Assembly (NCBI RefSeq): GCF_017498065.1
Contig: NZ_JAGDFX010000014.1
Span: 30,926-94,925, forward strand
Direction of reading: 5' to 3'
From: Oceanisphaera pacifica
Lineage (GTDB): Bacteria; Pseudomonadota; Gammaproteobacteria; Enterobacterales; Aeromonadaceae
DNA: 64,000 nucleotides
The translations under genes and the position numbers were made by a program. Positions 46,741-60,828 of the stretch are shown here, one piece after another (the stretch's first letter is position 1; the number at the start of each line of letters is the position of its first letter). The notes under the pieces were generated by a model. The model made no database searches. It worked only from the letters and a program-made list of their open reading frames with translations, and was not told the origin of the DNA.

Positions 46741-46854
46741 AGTAAAACCAAAAATAAAAATGCCTCAGTGTTTTTGTTTAGCTTACCGCTTCCAGCTTAA
46801 AGCTTTCGGCTTTCTATAGGTTTTACGCTGAGCGCCTGACGAAAAAACAAAACT

Positions 46855-47215
46855 TTATACCAATCGTACTAAAGAAGTAATCATTTTCACTTGCTGCAAA
46901 AGCCGAACAAAGGGGTGACTCCACCGACACGCTGCGGGGCTAATAACACTCACATTATCAGCCTACTGCGAACATTCACTGGATGTTCGGTTAAGCTGAT
47001 ACTGCTCGTCACGGCGAGTAAACTCGCCCCCTCTGGCTTCAGCACATGACGTCCCTGTCATGTGATGGTCGGTGGAGTCACTCCCTTTATCCGGCCATCA
47101 GCCACTGAGTCGTCTGTTAGCAGTGTTACTGACAACGCTGAGCTCTATAAGAGGTGAATCAGCTTCCTCTCTTGCAGGTTTTCAATAGAACAAGTATTTA
47201 GTGTGTTTGGTATAA
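46855..47215. mobile_element. Structured non-coding element with terminal inverted repeats
   Basis: Ends TTATACCAA and TTGGTATAA are perfect 9-bp inverted repeats. Inside, GTGACTCCACCGAC (46915-46928) pairs with GTCGGTGGAGTCAC (47068-47081), a stem that extends outward with a few mismatches. It encloses TATCAGC/GCTGATA topped by CGAACAT/ATGTTCG, then GGCGAGT/ACTCGCC, then CACATGAC/GTCATGTG. No open frame of useful size. It is inserted in repeat A copy 3, so it looks mobile; the class is not recognised. Confidence 0.7.
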
Positions 47216-47391
47216 GGCCGGATAACAACATAGCGCAAAGCCTTGACGTCTAACAGAATACCGACAAGGACAGAGTTTCTATGGTTTTTTTGATGGGTAT
47301 AAGGCAATAAAAATTAAAAAGTGACAGTTAAAACGTAAGAGAGGTTCTGATAGTGAGTGCGAAAAGATAACGCTGGGGAAAGAAGAAAAAT

Positions 47392-47417
47392 AAAACGCCC
47401 GCAAGGGCGGGCGTTTT
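47392..47417 (-). terminator. Intrinsic terminator of azurin
   Basis: AAAACGCCCGC / GCGGGCGTTTT stem with a 4-base loop; T-rich on the minus strand, 16 bases past the azu stop. Confidence 0.88.
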
Positions 47418-47432
47418 TATCAACAGAAGGGC

Positions 47433-47894
47433 TTATTCAGTGATGTTGAATTTGCCGTTCATGATGCTTACGTGGCCTGGGAAGCTACAGAAGAAGCTGT
47501 AGTCGTCGCCGGCATTGAGATCGGCAATGCTAAAGGTAACACTGGTGCTTTCGCCGCCGCCCACTACTTCTGTATGAGCAATAACGCGATCGTCATCTTC
47601 TTTAATGTAATCGTTATCAGCACCGGCATTCATGCCATCGGTAGCAACAGGCTGCATATCTTCGGTAGCTGTTAATACCCAGTTGTGGCCCATTACGTTT
47701 TTCGCCATGGTGCCCGTGTGATGAAGGTTTAAGGTTACTTCTTCACAAGTAGCGGGTACGCTCAACTCTTTTTGGTCAAACTGCATAGCGTCATTACTGT
47801 TTATGTCCAGGGTGCATTCGTCAGCGGCAAATGTTGGCATTGCGGCTGTGGCTGACAATAATGCAATTCCTGCTAAATAATGTGTCTTCTTCAT
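47433..47894 (-). CDS. azu: Azurin (type I blue copper protein)
   Basis: 153 residues with a signal peptide (ATAAMPTFAA) leaving about 129 mature residues, as in known azurins. Copper ligands are all present: histidine in NVMGHNWVL, and the cysteine, histidine and methionine of FFCSFPGHVSIMNG at the C-terminus. The disulfide cysteines near the mature N-terminus (DECTLDI and ATCEEV) are kept. It carries electrons in the periplasm. Single-gene unit. Confidence 0.97.
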   Translation of the reverse strand: MKKTHYLAGIALLSATAAMPTFAADECTLDINSNDAMQFDQKELSVPATCEEVTLNLHHTGTMAKNVMGHNWVLTATEDMQPVATDGMNAGADNDYIKEDDDRVIAHTEVVGGGESTSVTFSIADLNAGDDYSFFCSFPGHVSIMNGKFNITE

Positions 47895-47949
47895 GCATGT
47901 CTCCTTAAAGTGTACATGTAACCTGTCACTGATTTACGGTGACCAAGCC

Positions 47950-48271
47950 AAACATACCCTAACATAGAAAATTGAGAATAATACTCAGTGATTAAAGATA
48001 ACACTGTGATTATTGGTGATCCATCAAACCAAAACTATGATCTGTGTCACAAAAAAGTGTTCACAATTTAATTGTTGCATATAAATGGTCTATTAATAAC
48101 TTTATCTACAACCCCTGTTTATAACTACAGGGAACCTGTGCATGAGTTATAAGTTATTCACAGATGTCAAGGATCATATTTCACAAGATCAGTACGATCT
48201 TGCTAGAGATCCAAGCGCGGCATCAGTAGAATAACCACCCCTTGATTGATCCCTCTACTTTAGGAGTTCTG
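47950..48271 (+). promoter_or_regulatory. dnaA control region with DnaA boxes and clustered GATC sites
   Basis: DnaA-box-like TTATCTACA (48102-48110) and TTATTCACA (48154-48162) lie in AT-rich DNA. GATC occurs at 48018, 48039, 48172, 48187, 48196, 48208 and 48248. CAAGATC (48184-48190) and GATCTTG (48196-48202) form a perfect dyad. This fits DnaA autoregulation with Dam/SeqA influence. It could be part of an origin, but too few DnaA boxes are visible to claim oriC. Confidence 0.6.
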
Positions 48272-49675
48272 ATGAGCACCACGCTTTGGCAGCAGTGTCT
48301 TAACCGACTACAAGATGAATTGCCCTCGGCAGAATTCAGTATGTGGATCAGACCACTGCAAGCGGAGCTGGGTGATAACGTGCTCACGTTATTTGCCCCT
48401 AATCGTTTTGTATTAGATTGGGTGCGAGATAAATACCTATTGCGGATCAATAGTCTGTTGGGTGAGTTCTGCGGCAGTAATTGTCCACAAATGAAATTTG
48501 AAGTGGGTAAAAAGCGTACACCCGTTAATTTAGTGCCCAGTGCCACACAAAATCAGCCAAGTGAAACTGAGCAAGCTGACAGTAAAGCACCTGCGCCTAC
48601 ACAAATGGCACCATCTTGGATTGAAAAAGCAGAAGATAAGCCAGAGCTGATTTACAAAAGTAATGTGAATACCAGTTATACCTTCGACAACTTTGTAGAG
48701 GGTAAATCAAACCAGCTGGCACGAGCTGCTGCGCAACAAGTGGCAGAAAATCCGGGGGGCGCTTATAACCCATTATTTTTATATGGCGGCACCGGTTTAG
48801 GTAAAACTCACTTATTACACGCCGTGGCAAATGGCATACGGGCGCGCAAAGCCGATGCCAAAGTTATCTATATGCACTCAGAACGCTTTGTGCAAGATAT
48901 GGTTAAAGCGCTACAAAACAACGCCATTGAAGAGTTTAAGCGCTACTATCGTAGCGTTGACGCCTTGTTAATTGATGATATTCAATTTTTTGCTAATAAA
49001 GAGCGTTCTCAAGAAGAGTTTTTTCATACCTTTAACGCGTTATTAGAAGGCAATCAGCAGATAATACTGACCTCAGATCGTTACCCTAAAGAAATAGTGG
49101 GTGTAGAAGACCGACTGAAGTCACGTTTTGGTTGGGGCTTAACCGTGGCCATTGAACCGCCAGAGTTAGAAACGCGAGTGGCGATTTTAATGCGCAAGGC
49201 CGATGAAAATAAAATGCGCCTGCCCCATGAAGTGGCCTTTTTTATTGCCAAGCGACTGCGCTCTAACGTGCGTGAGTTAGAAGGCGCGCTAAACCGGGTG
49301 ATGGCCAATGCCAACTTTACTGGCCGCGCCATTAATATCGATTTTGTACGCGAAGCCTTGCGTGATTTGCTGGCACTACAAGAAAAACTGGTCACCATGG
49401 ATAATATCCAGAAAACCGTGGCGGAATACTATAAAATAAAGCTATCGGATATTTTGTCTAAGCGCCGTTCACGCTCTGTCGCACGGCCGCGTCAGGTAGC
49501 CATGGCGTTGGCAAAAGAGCTCACCAATCATTCGTTACCCGAAATTGGCGATGCCTTTGGTGGACGGGATCATACGACAGTGTTACATGCGTGCCGTAAA
49601 ATCGCTCAGTTGCGCGAAGAAAGTCATGATATAAAGGAAGATTACTCTAATCTTATCCGCACCTTATCTTCCTAA
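48272..49675 (+). CDS. dnaA: Chromosomal replication initiator DnaA
   Basis: 467 residues from ATG 48272 (TAGGAG just upstream), equal to E. coli. Domain I starts [20 protein letters not shown]+ Walker A is [13 protein letters not shown] near residue 178, and Walker B is LLIDDIQFF. The domain IV signature [19 protein letters not shown] is near 420. It binds DnaA boxes and opens the origin. Confidence 0.98.
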   Translation: MSTTLWQQCLNRLQDELPSAEFSMWIRPLQAELGDNVLTLFAPNRFVLDWVRDKYLLRINSLLGEFCGSNCPQMKFEVGKKRTPVNLVPSATQNQPSETEQADSKAPAPTQMAPSWIEKAEDKPELIYKSNVNTSYTFDNFVEGKSNQLARAAAQQVAENPGGAYNPLFLYGGTGLGKTHLLHAVANGIRARKADAKVIYMHSERFVQDMVKALQNNAIEEFKRYYRSVDALLIDDIQFFANKERSQEEFFHTFNALLEGNQQIILTSDRYPKEIVGVEDRLKSRFGWGLTVAIEPPELETRVAILMRKADENKMRLPHEVAFFIAKRLRSNVRELEGALNRVMANANFTGRAINIDFVREALRDLLALQEKLVTMDNIQKTVAEYYKIKLSDILSKRRSRSVARPRQVAMALAKELTNHSLPEIGDAFGGRDHTTVLHACRKIAQLREESHDIKEDYSNLIRTLSS

Positions 49676-49688
49676 ACCGGAGAAACCC

Positions 49689-50792
49689 ATGCAGTTTACT
49701 ATCAGTCGCGAAGCCATATTGCGCCCGTTGCAATTGGTATCCAGTGCCCTAGGTGGTCGGCCTAACCTACCGATCCTTAACAATATATTGTTAAGCGTGA
49801 GTGATAACGCCTTATCGATGACAGGCACAGATACCGAAGTAGAAATGATTGCCAAGGTAGAGCTGCAAGGCGAGGTGACGTCGGGCAGTATTACGGTGCC
49901 AGCACGTAAAATGTTGGATTTATGCCGTGGCTTGCCTGATGGTGCCGAGCTGCGTTTTTCTAAAGAAGGTGAGCGACTTATTTTGCGCTCGGGCCGTAGC
50001 CGTTTTAATTTGGCAACCTTGGCTGCAGAAGACTTCCCTAACATTGAAGAGTGGAGCTCTGAGCTGGAGTTTGATATTAACCAGCTAGAACTTAAAAAAC
50101 TAATTGAATCAACGCAGTTTTCAATGGCCGTACAAGATGTACGTTATTACTTAAACGGCATGTTATTTGAAACCGATGGCCAATGGCTGCGTACTGTCGC
50201 CACAGACGGACACCGCTTAGCTACCTGTCAGCGCCAACTGCTGAGCGAAGAACTGCCGGCCCAGCAGGTTATCGTGCCCCGTAAAGGTGTGCTGGAGCTG
50301 GTTAAGTTGCTAGAGCATGACGACCAAGATGTACGCCTGCAAATTGGTAAAAATAATATTCGCGCCGTGACATCGGGCTTTATTTTTACCTCTAAATTAG
50401 TTGATGGCCGCTTTCCGGATTATCGCCGCGTATTACCTCGCGAGTGTGATAAAACACTAATTTGTGGCCGAGAAGAGTTACGACAAGCTTTTTCGCGCGC
50501 CGCCATTTTGTCTAACGAAAAATTTCGTGGCGTACGCCTGAATATGCATGATCAAGTGCTTAATATTACTGCGAACAATCCAGAACAAGAAGAAGCGGAA
50601 GAAGTCTTGGATGTGAGCTATGAAGGAACAGATTTAGAAATCGGCTTTAACGTCTCTTATGTACTCGATGTGCTTGGTACGCTCAAGTCTGATAAGGTAA
50701 AAGTCAGTCTTAAAGATGCCAGCAGTAGTGGGCTTATTGAGGCTGAAGACAATGGTGATGCCTTGTACGTTGTGATGCCGATGCGACTCTAA
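49689..50792 (+). CDS. dnaN: DNA polymerase III beta sliding clamp
   Basis: 367 residues (E. coli 366), three clamp domains. It opens MQFTISREAILRPLQLVSS and ends VVMPMRL, the conserved C-terminal motif. It lies 13 bases after dnaA in the standard operon. GGAG precedes the ATG. Confidence 0.98.
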   Translation: MQFTISREAILRPLQLVSSALGGRPNLPILNNILLSVSDNALSMTGTDTEVEMIAKVELQGEVTSGSITVPARKMLDLCRGLPDGAELRFSKEGERLILRSGRSRFNLATLAAEDFPNIEEWSSELEFDINQLELKKLIESTQFSMAVQDVRYYLNGMLFETDGQWLRTVATDGHRLATCQRQLLSEELPAQQVIVPRKGVLELVKLLEHDDQDVRLQIGKNNIRAVTSGFIFTSKLVDGRFPDYRRVLPRECDKTLICGREELRQAFSRAAILSNEKFRGVRLNMHDQVLNITANNPEQEEAEEVLDVSYEGTDLEIGFNVSYVLDVLGTLKSDKVKVSLKDASSSGLIEAEDNGDALYVVMPMRL

Positions 50793-50794
50793 GC

Positions 50795-54308
<3,514 letters not shown>

Positions 54309-54332
54309 TTATCTTGCTAGTGAGCGGTTAAT

Positions 54333-54361
54333 AAAAAGCAGCGCCTGTCGCTGCTTTTTTT
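54333..54361 (+). terminator. Intrinsic terminator of gyrB
   Basis: AGCAGCG / CGCTGCT stem with a 5-base loop, A5 before and T7 after. Confidence 0.92.
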
Positions 54362-54394
54362 GTGAGTAAAGATAGAGGCGCCACCGACTTATAC

Positions 54395-54431
54395 GTTTGA
54401 CACTTTCTTTAAAGTGGTGGGGCTGTCAAAC
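54395..54431 (+). promoter_or_regulatory. Nested inverted repeats upstream of ilvD
   Basis: GTTTGACA (54395-54402) and TGTCAAAC (54424-54431) enclose CACTTT/AAAGTG (54401-54416). The left arm contains a perfect -35-like TTGACA. Possible operator; binding protein unknown. Confidence 0.4.
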
Positions 54432-54472
54432 TGTCTACTATTACTACATTCTAGATTCATATTAAGGACAGC

Positions 54473-56158
54473 ATGATGAGCCAGGATAAACGTCGCCAGT
54501 ATTCCAGCCAAGTGGTTGATGGACCTACCAAAGCACCGGCTCGCGCCATGTTGCGCGCTGTGGGTTTTACCGACGAAGATTTCAAGAAACCGCAGGTGGG
54601 TATTGCCTCAACTTGGAGTAATCTTACCCCTTGTAATATGCACATTGATAAGCTGGCAGTGGAAGCAGGCAATGGCGCCGATGAAGCTGGCGGTAAAAGC
54701 ATTATCTTTAACACCATTACTATTTCTGACGGCATTGCTAACGGCACCATCGGCATGAAGTATTCTTTGGTGTCACGGGAAGTGATTGCAGACTCCATTG
54801 AAACTGTGGCGGGCTGTGAAGGCTTTGACGGTATTGTGGCGATTGGCGGCTGTGATAAAAACATGCCGGGCTGCATTATTGGTATGGCACGCCTGAACCG
54901 ACCTTCTGTATTTGTGTACGGTGGTACCATAGCGCCGGGCAAAAACCATACCGATATCATTTCTGTGTTTGAAGCGGTGGGTGCGCACGCAAAAGGCGAT
55001 ATGTCGCTGATTGATGTGAAGCAAGTAGAAGACACGGCAATTCCGGGCCCAGGTGCCTGTGGTGGCATGTATACCGCTAATACCATGGCCTCTGCTATTG
55101 AGGCTATGGGTATGAGCTTGCCAAATAGCTCGGCGCAAAATGCCACCTCCGATCATAAAGTGCAAGACTGTCGTGACGCGGGTGCAGCGGTATTAGAACT
55201 GCTCGAGCACGATATTAAGCCGTCAGATATTATGACGCGTGAGGCATTTGAGAATGCCATTACTGTGGTTATTGCACTGGGTGGCTCTACCAATGCGGTA
55301 TTGCACCTGTTGGCCATGGCTCATGCTATTGACGTTGAGCTGAGCCTAGAAGACTTTGTGCGCATTGGTGAGCGAGTACCTGTGCTCGCCGATTTGCGCC
55401 CTAGCGGTCATTATATGATGTCTGAATTGGTGGCTATTGGTGGTATTCAACCGCTAATGAAAATCTTGTTAGACGCAGGTTTGTTACACGGTGATTGCTT
55501 AACCGTGACCGGCAAGACCCTGGCTGAAAACTTAAAGGATGTGGCGCCTTACCCAACGGGGCAAGCCATTATTCGTCCACTTGATAATCCGATTAAAAAA
55601 GACAGCCACTTGCGTGTTTTATCGGGCAACTTAGCGCCTGAAGGCTCTGTGGCCAAAATTACTGGTAAAGAAGGGTTAGCCTTTACGGGTTCTGCGCGGG
55701 TGTTTAGTTCAGAAGAAGAAACGCTTGAGCGTATTTTAGACGGTACCGTTAAAGCCGGTGATGTATTGGTAATTCGTTATGAAGGCCCTAAAGGCGGGCC
55801 GGGCATGCGTGAAATGCTCAGCCCTACCTCTGCCATTATGGGTAAAGGTTTAGGCCAAGAAGTGGCCTTGATTACCGATGGTCGCTTCTCGGGTGGTAGC
55901 CATGGCTTTGTGGTGGGTCATATTTCACCCGAAGCTCAACAAGGTGGCCCGCTGGCCATTGTGGAAGATGGCGATATTATCACCATAGATGCCGAGACTA
56001 ATAAGCTAGAAGTTAATTTATCGGATGCGGAAATTGCTGCACGCTTAGCCAAGTGGCAAGCTCCCGAGCCACGCTATCGCCGTGGTGTGTTGGCTAAATA
56101 TGCTCACACTGTAAGCTCAGCCTCAACTGGTGCGGTTACCGATAAGTTAGAAGATTAA
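54473..56158 (+). CDS. ilvD: Dihydroxy-acid dehydratase (short form)
   Basis: 561 residues; two adjacent ATGs (54473 and 54476) both suit the AAGGA at 54464-54468. Iron-sulfur cysteines are in [13 protein letters not shown] (about 54), [10 protein letters not shown] (about 122) and [14 protein letters not shown] (about 195). [19 protein letters not shown] near 470 is the family active-site motif. It is shorter than E. coli IlvD (616) and belongs to the other IlvD subgroup. It makes the keto acids of valine and isoleucine synthesis. Confidence 0.94.
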   Translation: MMSQDKRRQYSSQVVDGPTKAPARAMLRAVGFTDEDFKKPQVGIASTWSNLTPCNMHIDKLAVEAGNGADEAGGKSIIFNTITISDGIANGTIGMKYSLVSREVIADSIETVAGCEGFDGIVAIGGCDKNMPGCIIGMARLNRPSVFVYGGTIAPGKNHTDIISVFEAVGAHAKGDMSLIDVKQVEDTAIPGPGACGGMYTANTMASAIEAMGMSLPNSSAQNATSDHKVQDCRDAGAAVLELLEHDIKPSDIMTREAFENAITVVIALGGSTNAVLHLLAMAHAIDVELSLEDFVRIGERVPVLADLRPSGHYMMSELVAIGGIQPLMKILLDAGLLHGDCLTVTGKTLAENLKDVAPYPTGQAIIRPLDNPIKKDSHLRVLSGNLAPEGSVAKITGKEGLAFTGSARVFSSEEETLERILDGTVKAGDVLVIRYEGPKGGPGMREMLSPTSAIMGKGLGQEVALITDGRFSGGSHGFVVGHISPEAQQGGPLAIVEDGDIITIDAETNKLEVNLSDAEIAARLAKWQAPEPRYRRGVLAKYAHTVSSASTGAVTDKLED

Positions 56159-56187
56159 GTTTAGGCTATAGCAATCTGACGTTAGCA

Positions 56188-56216
56188 AAACGCCGACCCT
56201 AAGGTCGGCGTTTTTG
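56188..56216. terminator. Bidirectional intrinsic terminator
   Basis: AAAACGCCGACC / GGTCGGCGTTTT stem with a 4-base loop between convergent ilvD and avtA. Confidence 0.93.
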
Positions 56217-56268
56217 TTGGCTGACGGCTGATAGCTGACCGCTTAAAGCTATGTTTTAGGTCGTTGGC

Positions 56269-57534
56269 TTATAGCTGTGTTTGAGGTGCCTGATAAATGG
56301 CGTAAATCTCTTCAGCTAAAATTTTGATGCCAGCCTGTACGTCGGCTTCAGATTGCGCGTAGTTGACGCGAATACACTCTTTACTGTGCTGCCAGTGTTC
56401 ATCTTCAATGCCCGGAAAGAAGTAATGACCCGGTACAATCAATAAGCCTTTTTGTTTTAACCGCTCATACAACTCTTGGCAGTGAATGGGTAAGTCTTCA
56501 AACCATAGCCATAAAAAGAGGGCACCTTCGGGTTTATGAATATGAAATTGTGGCAGGGTAATGGCTTCTTGTAGCCAACGCACCGCCTGTTGTGCCTTAT
56601 TTTGATAGAAAGGCTTAATCACATCATTACTGAGTGTTAGTACATCACCATTTTCCATCATGGGTAAGGTCATGGCAGGGCCCATGCTGCCGGGGGCGAG
56701 GTTAATGATGCCGCTAATATTGGTCATGGCTTTAATTAACTCAGGTTTGGCAACCACAATGCCGCAGCGTACACCGGGCAGGCCGAGTTTAGATAAGCTC
56801 ATGCACAAAATAGTGTTGTCGTTCCAAAATGGCTTAGCTTCACTGAAGATAATATTTGGGAACGGCATGCCGTAGGCGTTATCAATAAGCAGCGGAATGC
56901 CTTTTTCTCGAGCGATCATGTCTAGGCGCATGATCTCTTCATCAGTTAACACATTGCCGGTTGGATTGGTGGGACGCGACACACAAATAAGCCCCACATC
57001 ATCCCCCACTTCTAAGTTATCGAAGTCGACATGATACTTAAATAAACCGTCTTCTAGGGGAGTAATGGCCGGCTTACAGGCTACAAAGTGATCTTCACTG
57101 AGTGCGCCGTCGCCATAGCCAATATATTCTGGTGCGAGTGGAAATAGCACCTTCTTTTTACGGCCATCATTAAATTCACCGGCCAATAAGTTAAACAGGT
57201 AAAAAAAGGCGGTTTGGCTGCCATTAGTGAGCGCAATATGCTCAGGACCAATGGCCCAACCTAGTTCATTTGATAACAATTTGGCGAGCGCATTAATATA
57301 GGCGTCTTTGCCTTGTGGCCCATCGTAATTGGCCATGGCTTTAATTAAATCGCCGTTTTTTATCAGCTGTTGGGCTTGGTTATCGAGGTAAGAAAGTACG
57401 TCAGGAATCGCTGCCGGATTGCCGCCGCCCAGCATAATGGTGTTGGGAGTGGTAAGACCTTGGTTAAGGTCGTCCATTAATTGCGTTATACCGGCATGGC
57501 GGGTAAATTTTTGGCCAAATGTTGAAAATTCCAT
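56269..57534 (-). CDS. avtA: Valine-pyruvate aminotransferase AvtA
   Basis: 421 residues (E. coli 417). Fold-type I PLP enzyme: GGGNPAAIPDV near residue 36, LTNGSQTAFFYLFNLLAG near 102, the asparagine of RPTNPTGNVL near 190 and the PLP lysine in CMSLSKLGLPGVRCG near 247. It interconverts valine and pyruvate with 2-oxoisovalerate and alanine, fitting the adjacent ilvD. Confidence 0.95.
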   Translation of the reverse strand: MEFSTFGQKFTRHAGITQLMDDLNQGLTTPNTIMLGGGNPAAIPDVLSYLDNQAQQLIKNGDLIKAMANYDGPQGKDAYINALAKLLSNELGWAIGPEHIALTNGSQTAFFYLFNLLAGEFNDGRKKKVLFPLAPEYIGYGDGALSEDHFVACKPAITPLEDGLFKYHVDFDNLEVGDDVGLICVSRPTNPTGNVLTDEEIMRLDMIAREKGIPLLIDNAYGMPFPNIIFSEAKPFWNDNTILCMSLSKLGLPGVRCGIVVAKPELIKAMTNISGIINLAPGSMGPAMTLPMMENGDVLTLSNDVIKPFYQNKAQQAVRWLQEAITLPQFHIHKPEGALFLWLWFEDLPIHCQELYERLKQKGLLIVPGHYFFPGIEDEHWQHSKECIRVNYAQSEADVQAGIKILAEEIYAIYQAPQTQL

Positions 57535-57837
57535 GAGCTCACTTACCGAAAAAAAGAAGGTTAATAATGTCTCTCACGTTATCCGATCTTGTGTTAGCTG
57601 TCGACCAACTAAAAAGCCCCGCGTGAAGCAGGGCTTTAAAGAGAGCTTAAGACATAGCCGGAAGCTGTCAGCTATCAGCGGTCAGTTAGTTCAAAAACTA
57701 ACAGTCTATCCCTTCGGGGAGCTGTCAGTTAAAGGTTTAATGTGGTCACCTGCTTTAGCCGTGAAATCCGGCGCAGCCGGATATGGCGCACCGGATTAAT
57801 CTAAACATCACGCATTAAAGCCGTGTCTACCAAAGGT
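57535..57837. other. Intergenic region with terminator and family B repeat
   Basis: It holds the hairpin AAAGCCCcGC...GCaGGGCTTT at 57611-57640, T-ended on the minus strand and thus downstream of glyS. It also holds AGCTGTCAGCTATCAGCGGT-type repeat material at 57655-57730 and a small ATCCGGC/GCCGGAT hairpin near 57765. No gene seen. Confidence 0.65.
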
Positions 57838-59907
57838 CTACTGTAGCAGCGAGATATCTGCGATTTGCAGGAACAGGTTGCGTAGCTGATTTAACAGACT
57901 TAACCGATTGAGGCGTAAGGCTTCATCGTCCGCCATTACCATTACCTGATCGAAGAAGTTATCCACACTTTCGCGTAAGGTTGCTAGCTCGCTTAATGCA
58001 CTGTTGTAATCGGCATTGGCAAATAAAGGTGTGAGGCGCTCGCTAAGCTCAGATAATTGAGTAGCCAGTGCTTGTTCCGCCTCGTCTTGCAAGAGTGCAG
58101 TATTAACTTGTGCAGGAATATCACCGTCAAACTTGGCAAGAATATTACCCACTCGCTTATTAGCAGCGGCAAGAGCTGATGAGGCTTCTAGTTTGCGGAA
58201 CTCGCTCACGGCTTTTACGCGGGCGTCAAAGTCGGCGGGGCGCGTCGGGCGACGTGCCAATACCGCCTGAATAACATCCACACCATAGCCTAAGTCTTGA
58301 TACCAAGCACGAAAACGTCCTAGCATAAAGTCCAACACTTCGGTGGCAGCGTTAGCATTACTGAGTTTATCGCCATATAAAGCGCGCGCTTGCTCAATAA
58401 GAATCACTAAATCGAGATCATAGCCTTTTTCAACAATGATACGCAGGGTACCTAAAGCCGCACGGCGTAGGGCAAAGGGGTCTTTATCGCCCTTAGGGGT
58501 CTGGCCAATACCAAAAATACCCACTAGGGTGTCTAGCTTATCAGCAAGTGCCACGGCTGCAGAAATATCTTGGCTAGGGAGTGCATCACCCGAGAATCTG
58601 GGCTGATACTGCTCTTTTAGCGCTACTGCGACGGCTTCATCTTCCCCGTCGTGGCGTGCGTAGTGCATGCCCATTACGCCTTGGGTTTCGGCGAACTCGC
58701 CTACCATATCGGTAACAAGGTCACATTTAGACAGCAAGCCGGCGCGCTCAGCCTTGGCTTGGTCTGCTCCCATGGCGGCGGCAATAAAGCCAGATAAGAC
58801 ACTAATACGTTCAGACTTTTCTCGTACCGAACCTAGCTGCTTTTGAAAGAGCACAGAGTCGAGTTGTTCAAGGCGAGAAGCTAAGCTGGCCTGACGGTCG
58901 TTATCAAAAAAGAACTGCGCATCGGCAAGGCGCGGGCGCACCACTTTTTCGTTACCGGCAATAATTTGGCTTGGATCTTTCGACTCAATATTGGTCACAA
59001 AGATAAAAGTCGGCATTAAGTTGCCAGCCTGATCGTAGACTGGGAAGTACTTTTGGTCGCCTTTCATAGTGTGTACTAAGGCTTCTGCTGGCACTTCAAG
59101 AAAATCATTTTCAAAGTTGGCGGTCAGTACCACTGGCCATTCAACTAATGAGGTCACTTCTTCCAATAAGTCTTCATCTAAGTCAGCTATGCCTCCGGCT
59201 GCTGCGGCCGCTTGGGTCACGCCTTCTTGAATAATGGCTTTACGACGCTCAAAGTCGGCCAATACCTTACCGGTGTTTTCTAGGGCGCTTAAATAGTGAT
59301 CGGCACTCTCTAGCTCAAACTCAGACTCGCCCATAAAGCGATGGCCGCGCAGGGTGCGTGAAGACTCAACCCCGAGCATATTGGCTGGCAACAATTGCTC
59401 GCCAAGTAACAAGGTTAAGGTGTGCACAGGGCGAATAAACTGAATGCTTTTATCACCCCAGCGCATGGCTTTAGGGATTGGCAGATGATTTAAGGCTTTT
59501 TCAACCATATTCGGTAGTAAGTCGGCGGCGGCTTGGCCTTTAATATCTGCGATATGCAGTAACCATTCACCTTTGTCGGTTTTTAAACGACTGGCTTGGC
59601 TTACTTCAATGCCATTGCCACGAGCCCAGCCCATGGCGGCTTTTGTTGGGTTACCGTCGCCGTCAAAGGCGGCTTTTACTGCAGGGCCGCGTTTTTCTAC
59701 CTGCTTGTCGGCTTGGGCCAAGCTCAAACCGGTAACATATACAGCCAAGCGACGCGGGGCGGCATACCAGTGTACTTGTGAAAAAGACAGGTCGGCACTG
59801 GTCAGTTCTTGCGTTAGGTTGTCGGCAAAAGCGGTGCCTAGGCTGCGTAATGCTTTAGGTGGCAACTCTTCGGTGCCTAATTCAACCAGAAAATTCTGTT
59901 CAGACAT
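57838..59907 (-). CDS. glyS: Glycyl-tRNA synthetase beta subunit
   Basis: 689 residues (E. coli 689). It starts [20 protein letters not shown], with [20 protein letters not shown] near residue 75. The HD-like domain follows (near 395-420), and a C-terminal DALR anticodon region comes last. It pairs with GlyQ as an alpha2-beta2 enzyme. It starts 9 bases after glyQ. Confidence 0.98.
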   Translation of the reverse strand: MSEQNFLVELGTEELPPKALRSLGTAFADNLTQELTSADLSFSQVHWYAAPRRLAVYVTGLSLAQADKQVEKRGPAVKAAFDGDGNPTKAAMGWARGNGIEVSQASRLKTDKGEWLLHIADIKGQAAADLLPNMVEKALNHLPIPKAMRWGDKSIQFIRPVHTLTLLLGEQLLPANMLGVESSRTLRGHRFMGESEFELESADHYLSALENTGKVLADFERRKAIIQEGVTQAAAAAGGIADLDEDLLEEVTSLVEWPVVLTANFENDFLEVPAEALVHTMKGDQKYFPVYDQAGNLMPTFIFVTNIESKDPSQIIAGNEKVVRPRLADAQFFFDNDRQASLASRLEQLDSVLFQKQLGSVREKSERISVLSGFIAAAMGADQAKAERAGLLSKCDLVTDMVGEFAETQGVMGMHYARHDGEDEAVAVALKEQYQPRFSGDALPSQDISAAVALADKLDTLVGIFGIGQTPKGDKDPFALRRAALGTLRIIVEKGYDLDLVILIEQARALYGDKLSNANAATEVLDFMLGRFRAWYQDLGYGVDVIQAVLARRPTRPADFDARVKAVSEFRKLEASSALAAANKRVGNILAKFDGDIPAQVNTALLQDEAEQALATQLSELSERLTPLFANADYNSALSELATLRESVDNFFDQVMVMADDEALRLNRLSLLNQLRNLFLQIADISLLQ

Positions 59908-59916
59908 GCAGATCCC

Positions 59917-60828
59917 TTACTTTTCTTTATTACACATAGGGAAGCCAAGCGCTTCGCGAGAGGCATAGTAGGCTTCGGCCACGGCTTTGGTTAGGGTGCG
60001 AATACGCAAGATATAACGCTGACGCTCAGTAACCGAAATTGCCTTGCGGGCATCAAGCAAGTTAAAAGCATGACCGGCTTTAAGAATACGCTCGTAGGCT
60101 GGCAGCGGCAGTGGTGTGTCTAGTGCTAATAATGACTGACACTCTTGTTCGCACTGCTCAAAGAAGCTAAATAAGTGCTCAACCTTGGCATGCTCAAAGT
60201 TATAGGTGGACTGCTCAACTTCGTTTTGATGAAAAATATCGCCATAGGTGGTTTTGCCTAAGGGACCGTCACACCATACTAGATCGTATACTGAGTCTAC
60301 GCCTTGAATATACATGGCTAGGCGCTCTAAACCGTAGGTAATTTCACCTGTTACGGGTTTGCACTCAAGACCGCCCACTTGCTGGAAGTAAGTAAATTGC
60401 GTGACTTCCATGCCGTTGAGCCAGACTTCCCAACCTAAGCCCCAAGCGCCCAATGTTGGGTTTTCCCAGTTATCTTCCACAAAGCGAATGTCGTGTATCA
60501 GCGGATCTAGACCCAGTGCTTGCAAAGAACCTAAGTACAGTTCTTGTAAGTTATCGGGGGAGGGTTTGATCACAACTTGAAACTGGTAATAATGCTGCAA
60601 GCGGTTAGGATTTTCACCATAACGTCCGTCGGTTGGGCGGCGTGATGGTTGTACATAAGCGGTGGCCATGGGCTCTGGGCCTATGGCGCGCAAGCAGGTC
60701 ATGGGATGAGAGGTGCCAGCACCTACTTCCATATCCAGCGGCTGGACAATGGCGCAGCCTTGCTGAGCCCAATAATCCTGCAAGGTCAGGATCAGACCTT
60801 GAAAGGTATTGATATCGAATTTTTGCAT
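59917..60828 (-). CDS. glyQ: Glycyl-tRNA synthetase alpha subunit
   Basis: 303 residues (E. coli 303). [20 protein letters not shown] near residue 10, [20 protein letters not shown] near 60 and [20 protein letters not shown] near 150 are the class II catalytic motifs. First gene of glyQS. Confidence 0.98.
   Translation of the reverse strand: MQKFDINTFQGLILTLQDYWAQQGCAIVQPLDMEVGAGTSHPMTCLRAIGPEPMATAYVQPSRRPTDGRYGENPNRLQHYYQFQVVIKPSPDNLQELYLGSLQALGLDPLIHDIRFVEDNWENPTLGAWGLGWEVWLNGMEVTQFTYFQQVGGLECKPVTGEITYGLERLAMYIQGVDSVYDLVWCDGPLGKTTYGDIFHQNEVEQSTYNFEHAKVEHLFSFFEQCEQECQSLLALDTPLPLPAYERILKAGHAFNLLDARKAISVTERQRYILRIRTLTKAVAEAYYASREALGFPMCNKEK

Larger units (their letters stand above)
46660..47270 (-). 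repeat. Dispersed repeat family A, copy 3, inverted and interrupted
   Basis: CATTGCGAGGAGTGCAACGA at 46664, TACGCTGAGCGCCTGACGAA near 46823 and GGCCGGATAACAACATAGCG near 47216 are successive parts of the reverse complement of copy 1. Two blocks break it: family B material at about 46703-46815 and a 361-bp element at 46855-47215. Confidence 0.8.

Noticed and set aside
47950..48271. Definite oriC between azurin and dnaA
   Set aside because: Only two degenerate DnaA boxes and no clear 13-mer array were seen. dnaA promoters show the same features, so it was listed only as a control region.
54457..55146. 229-codon minus-strand frame
   Set aside because: It is antisense to ilvD, whose motifs and reading frame are unambiguous.
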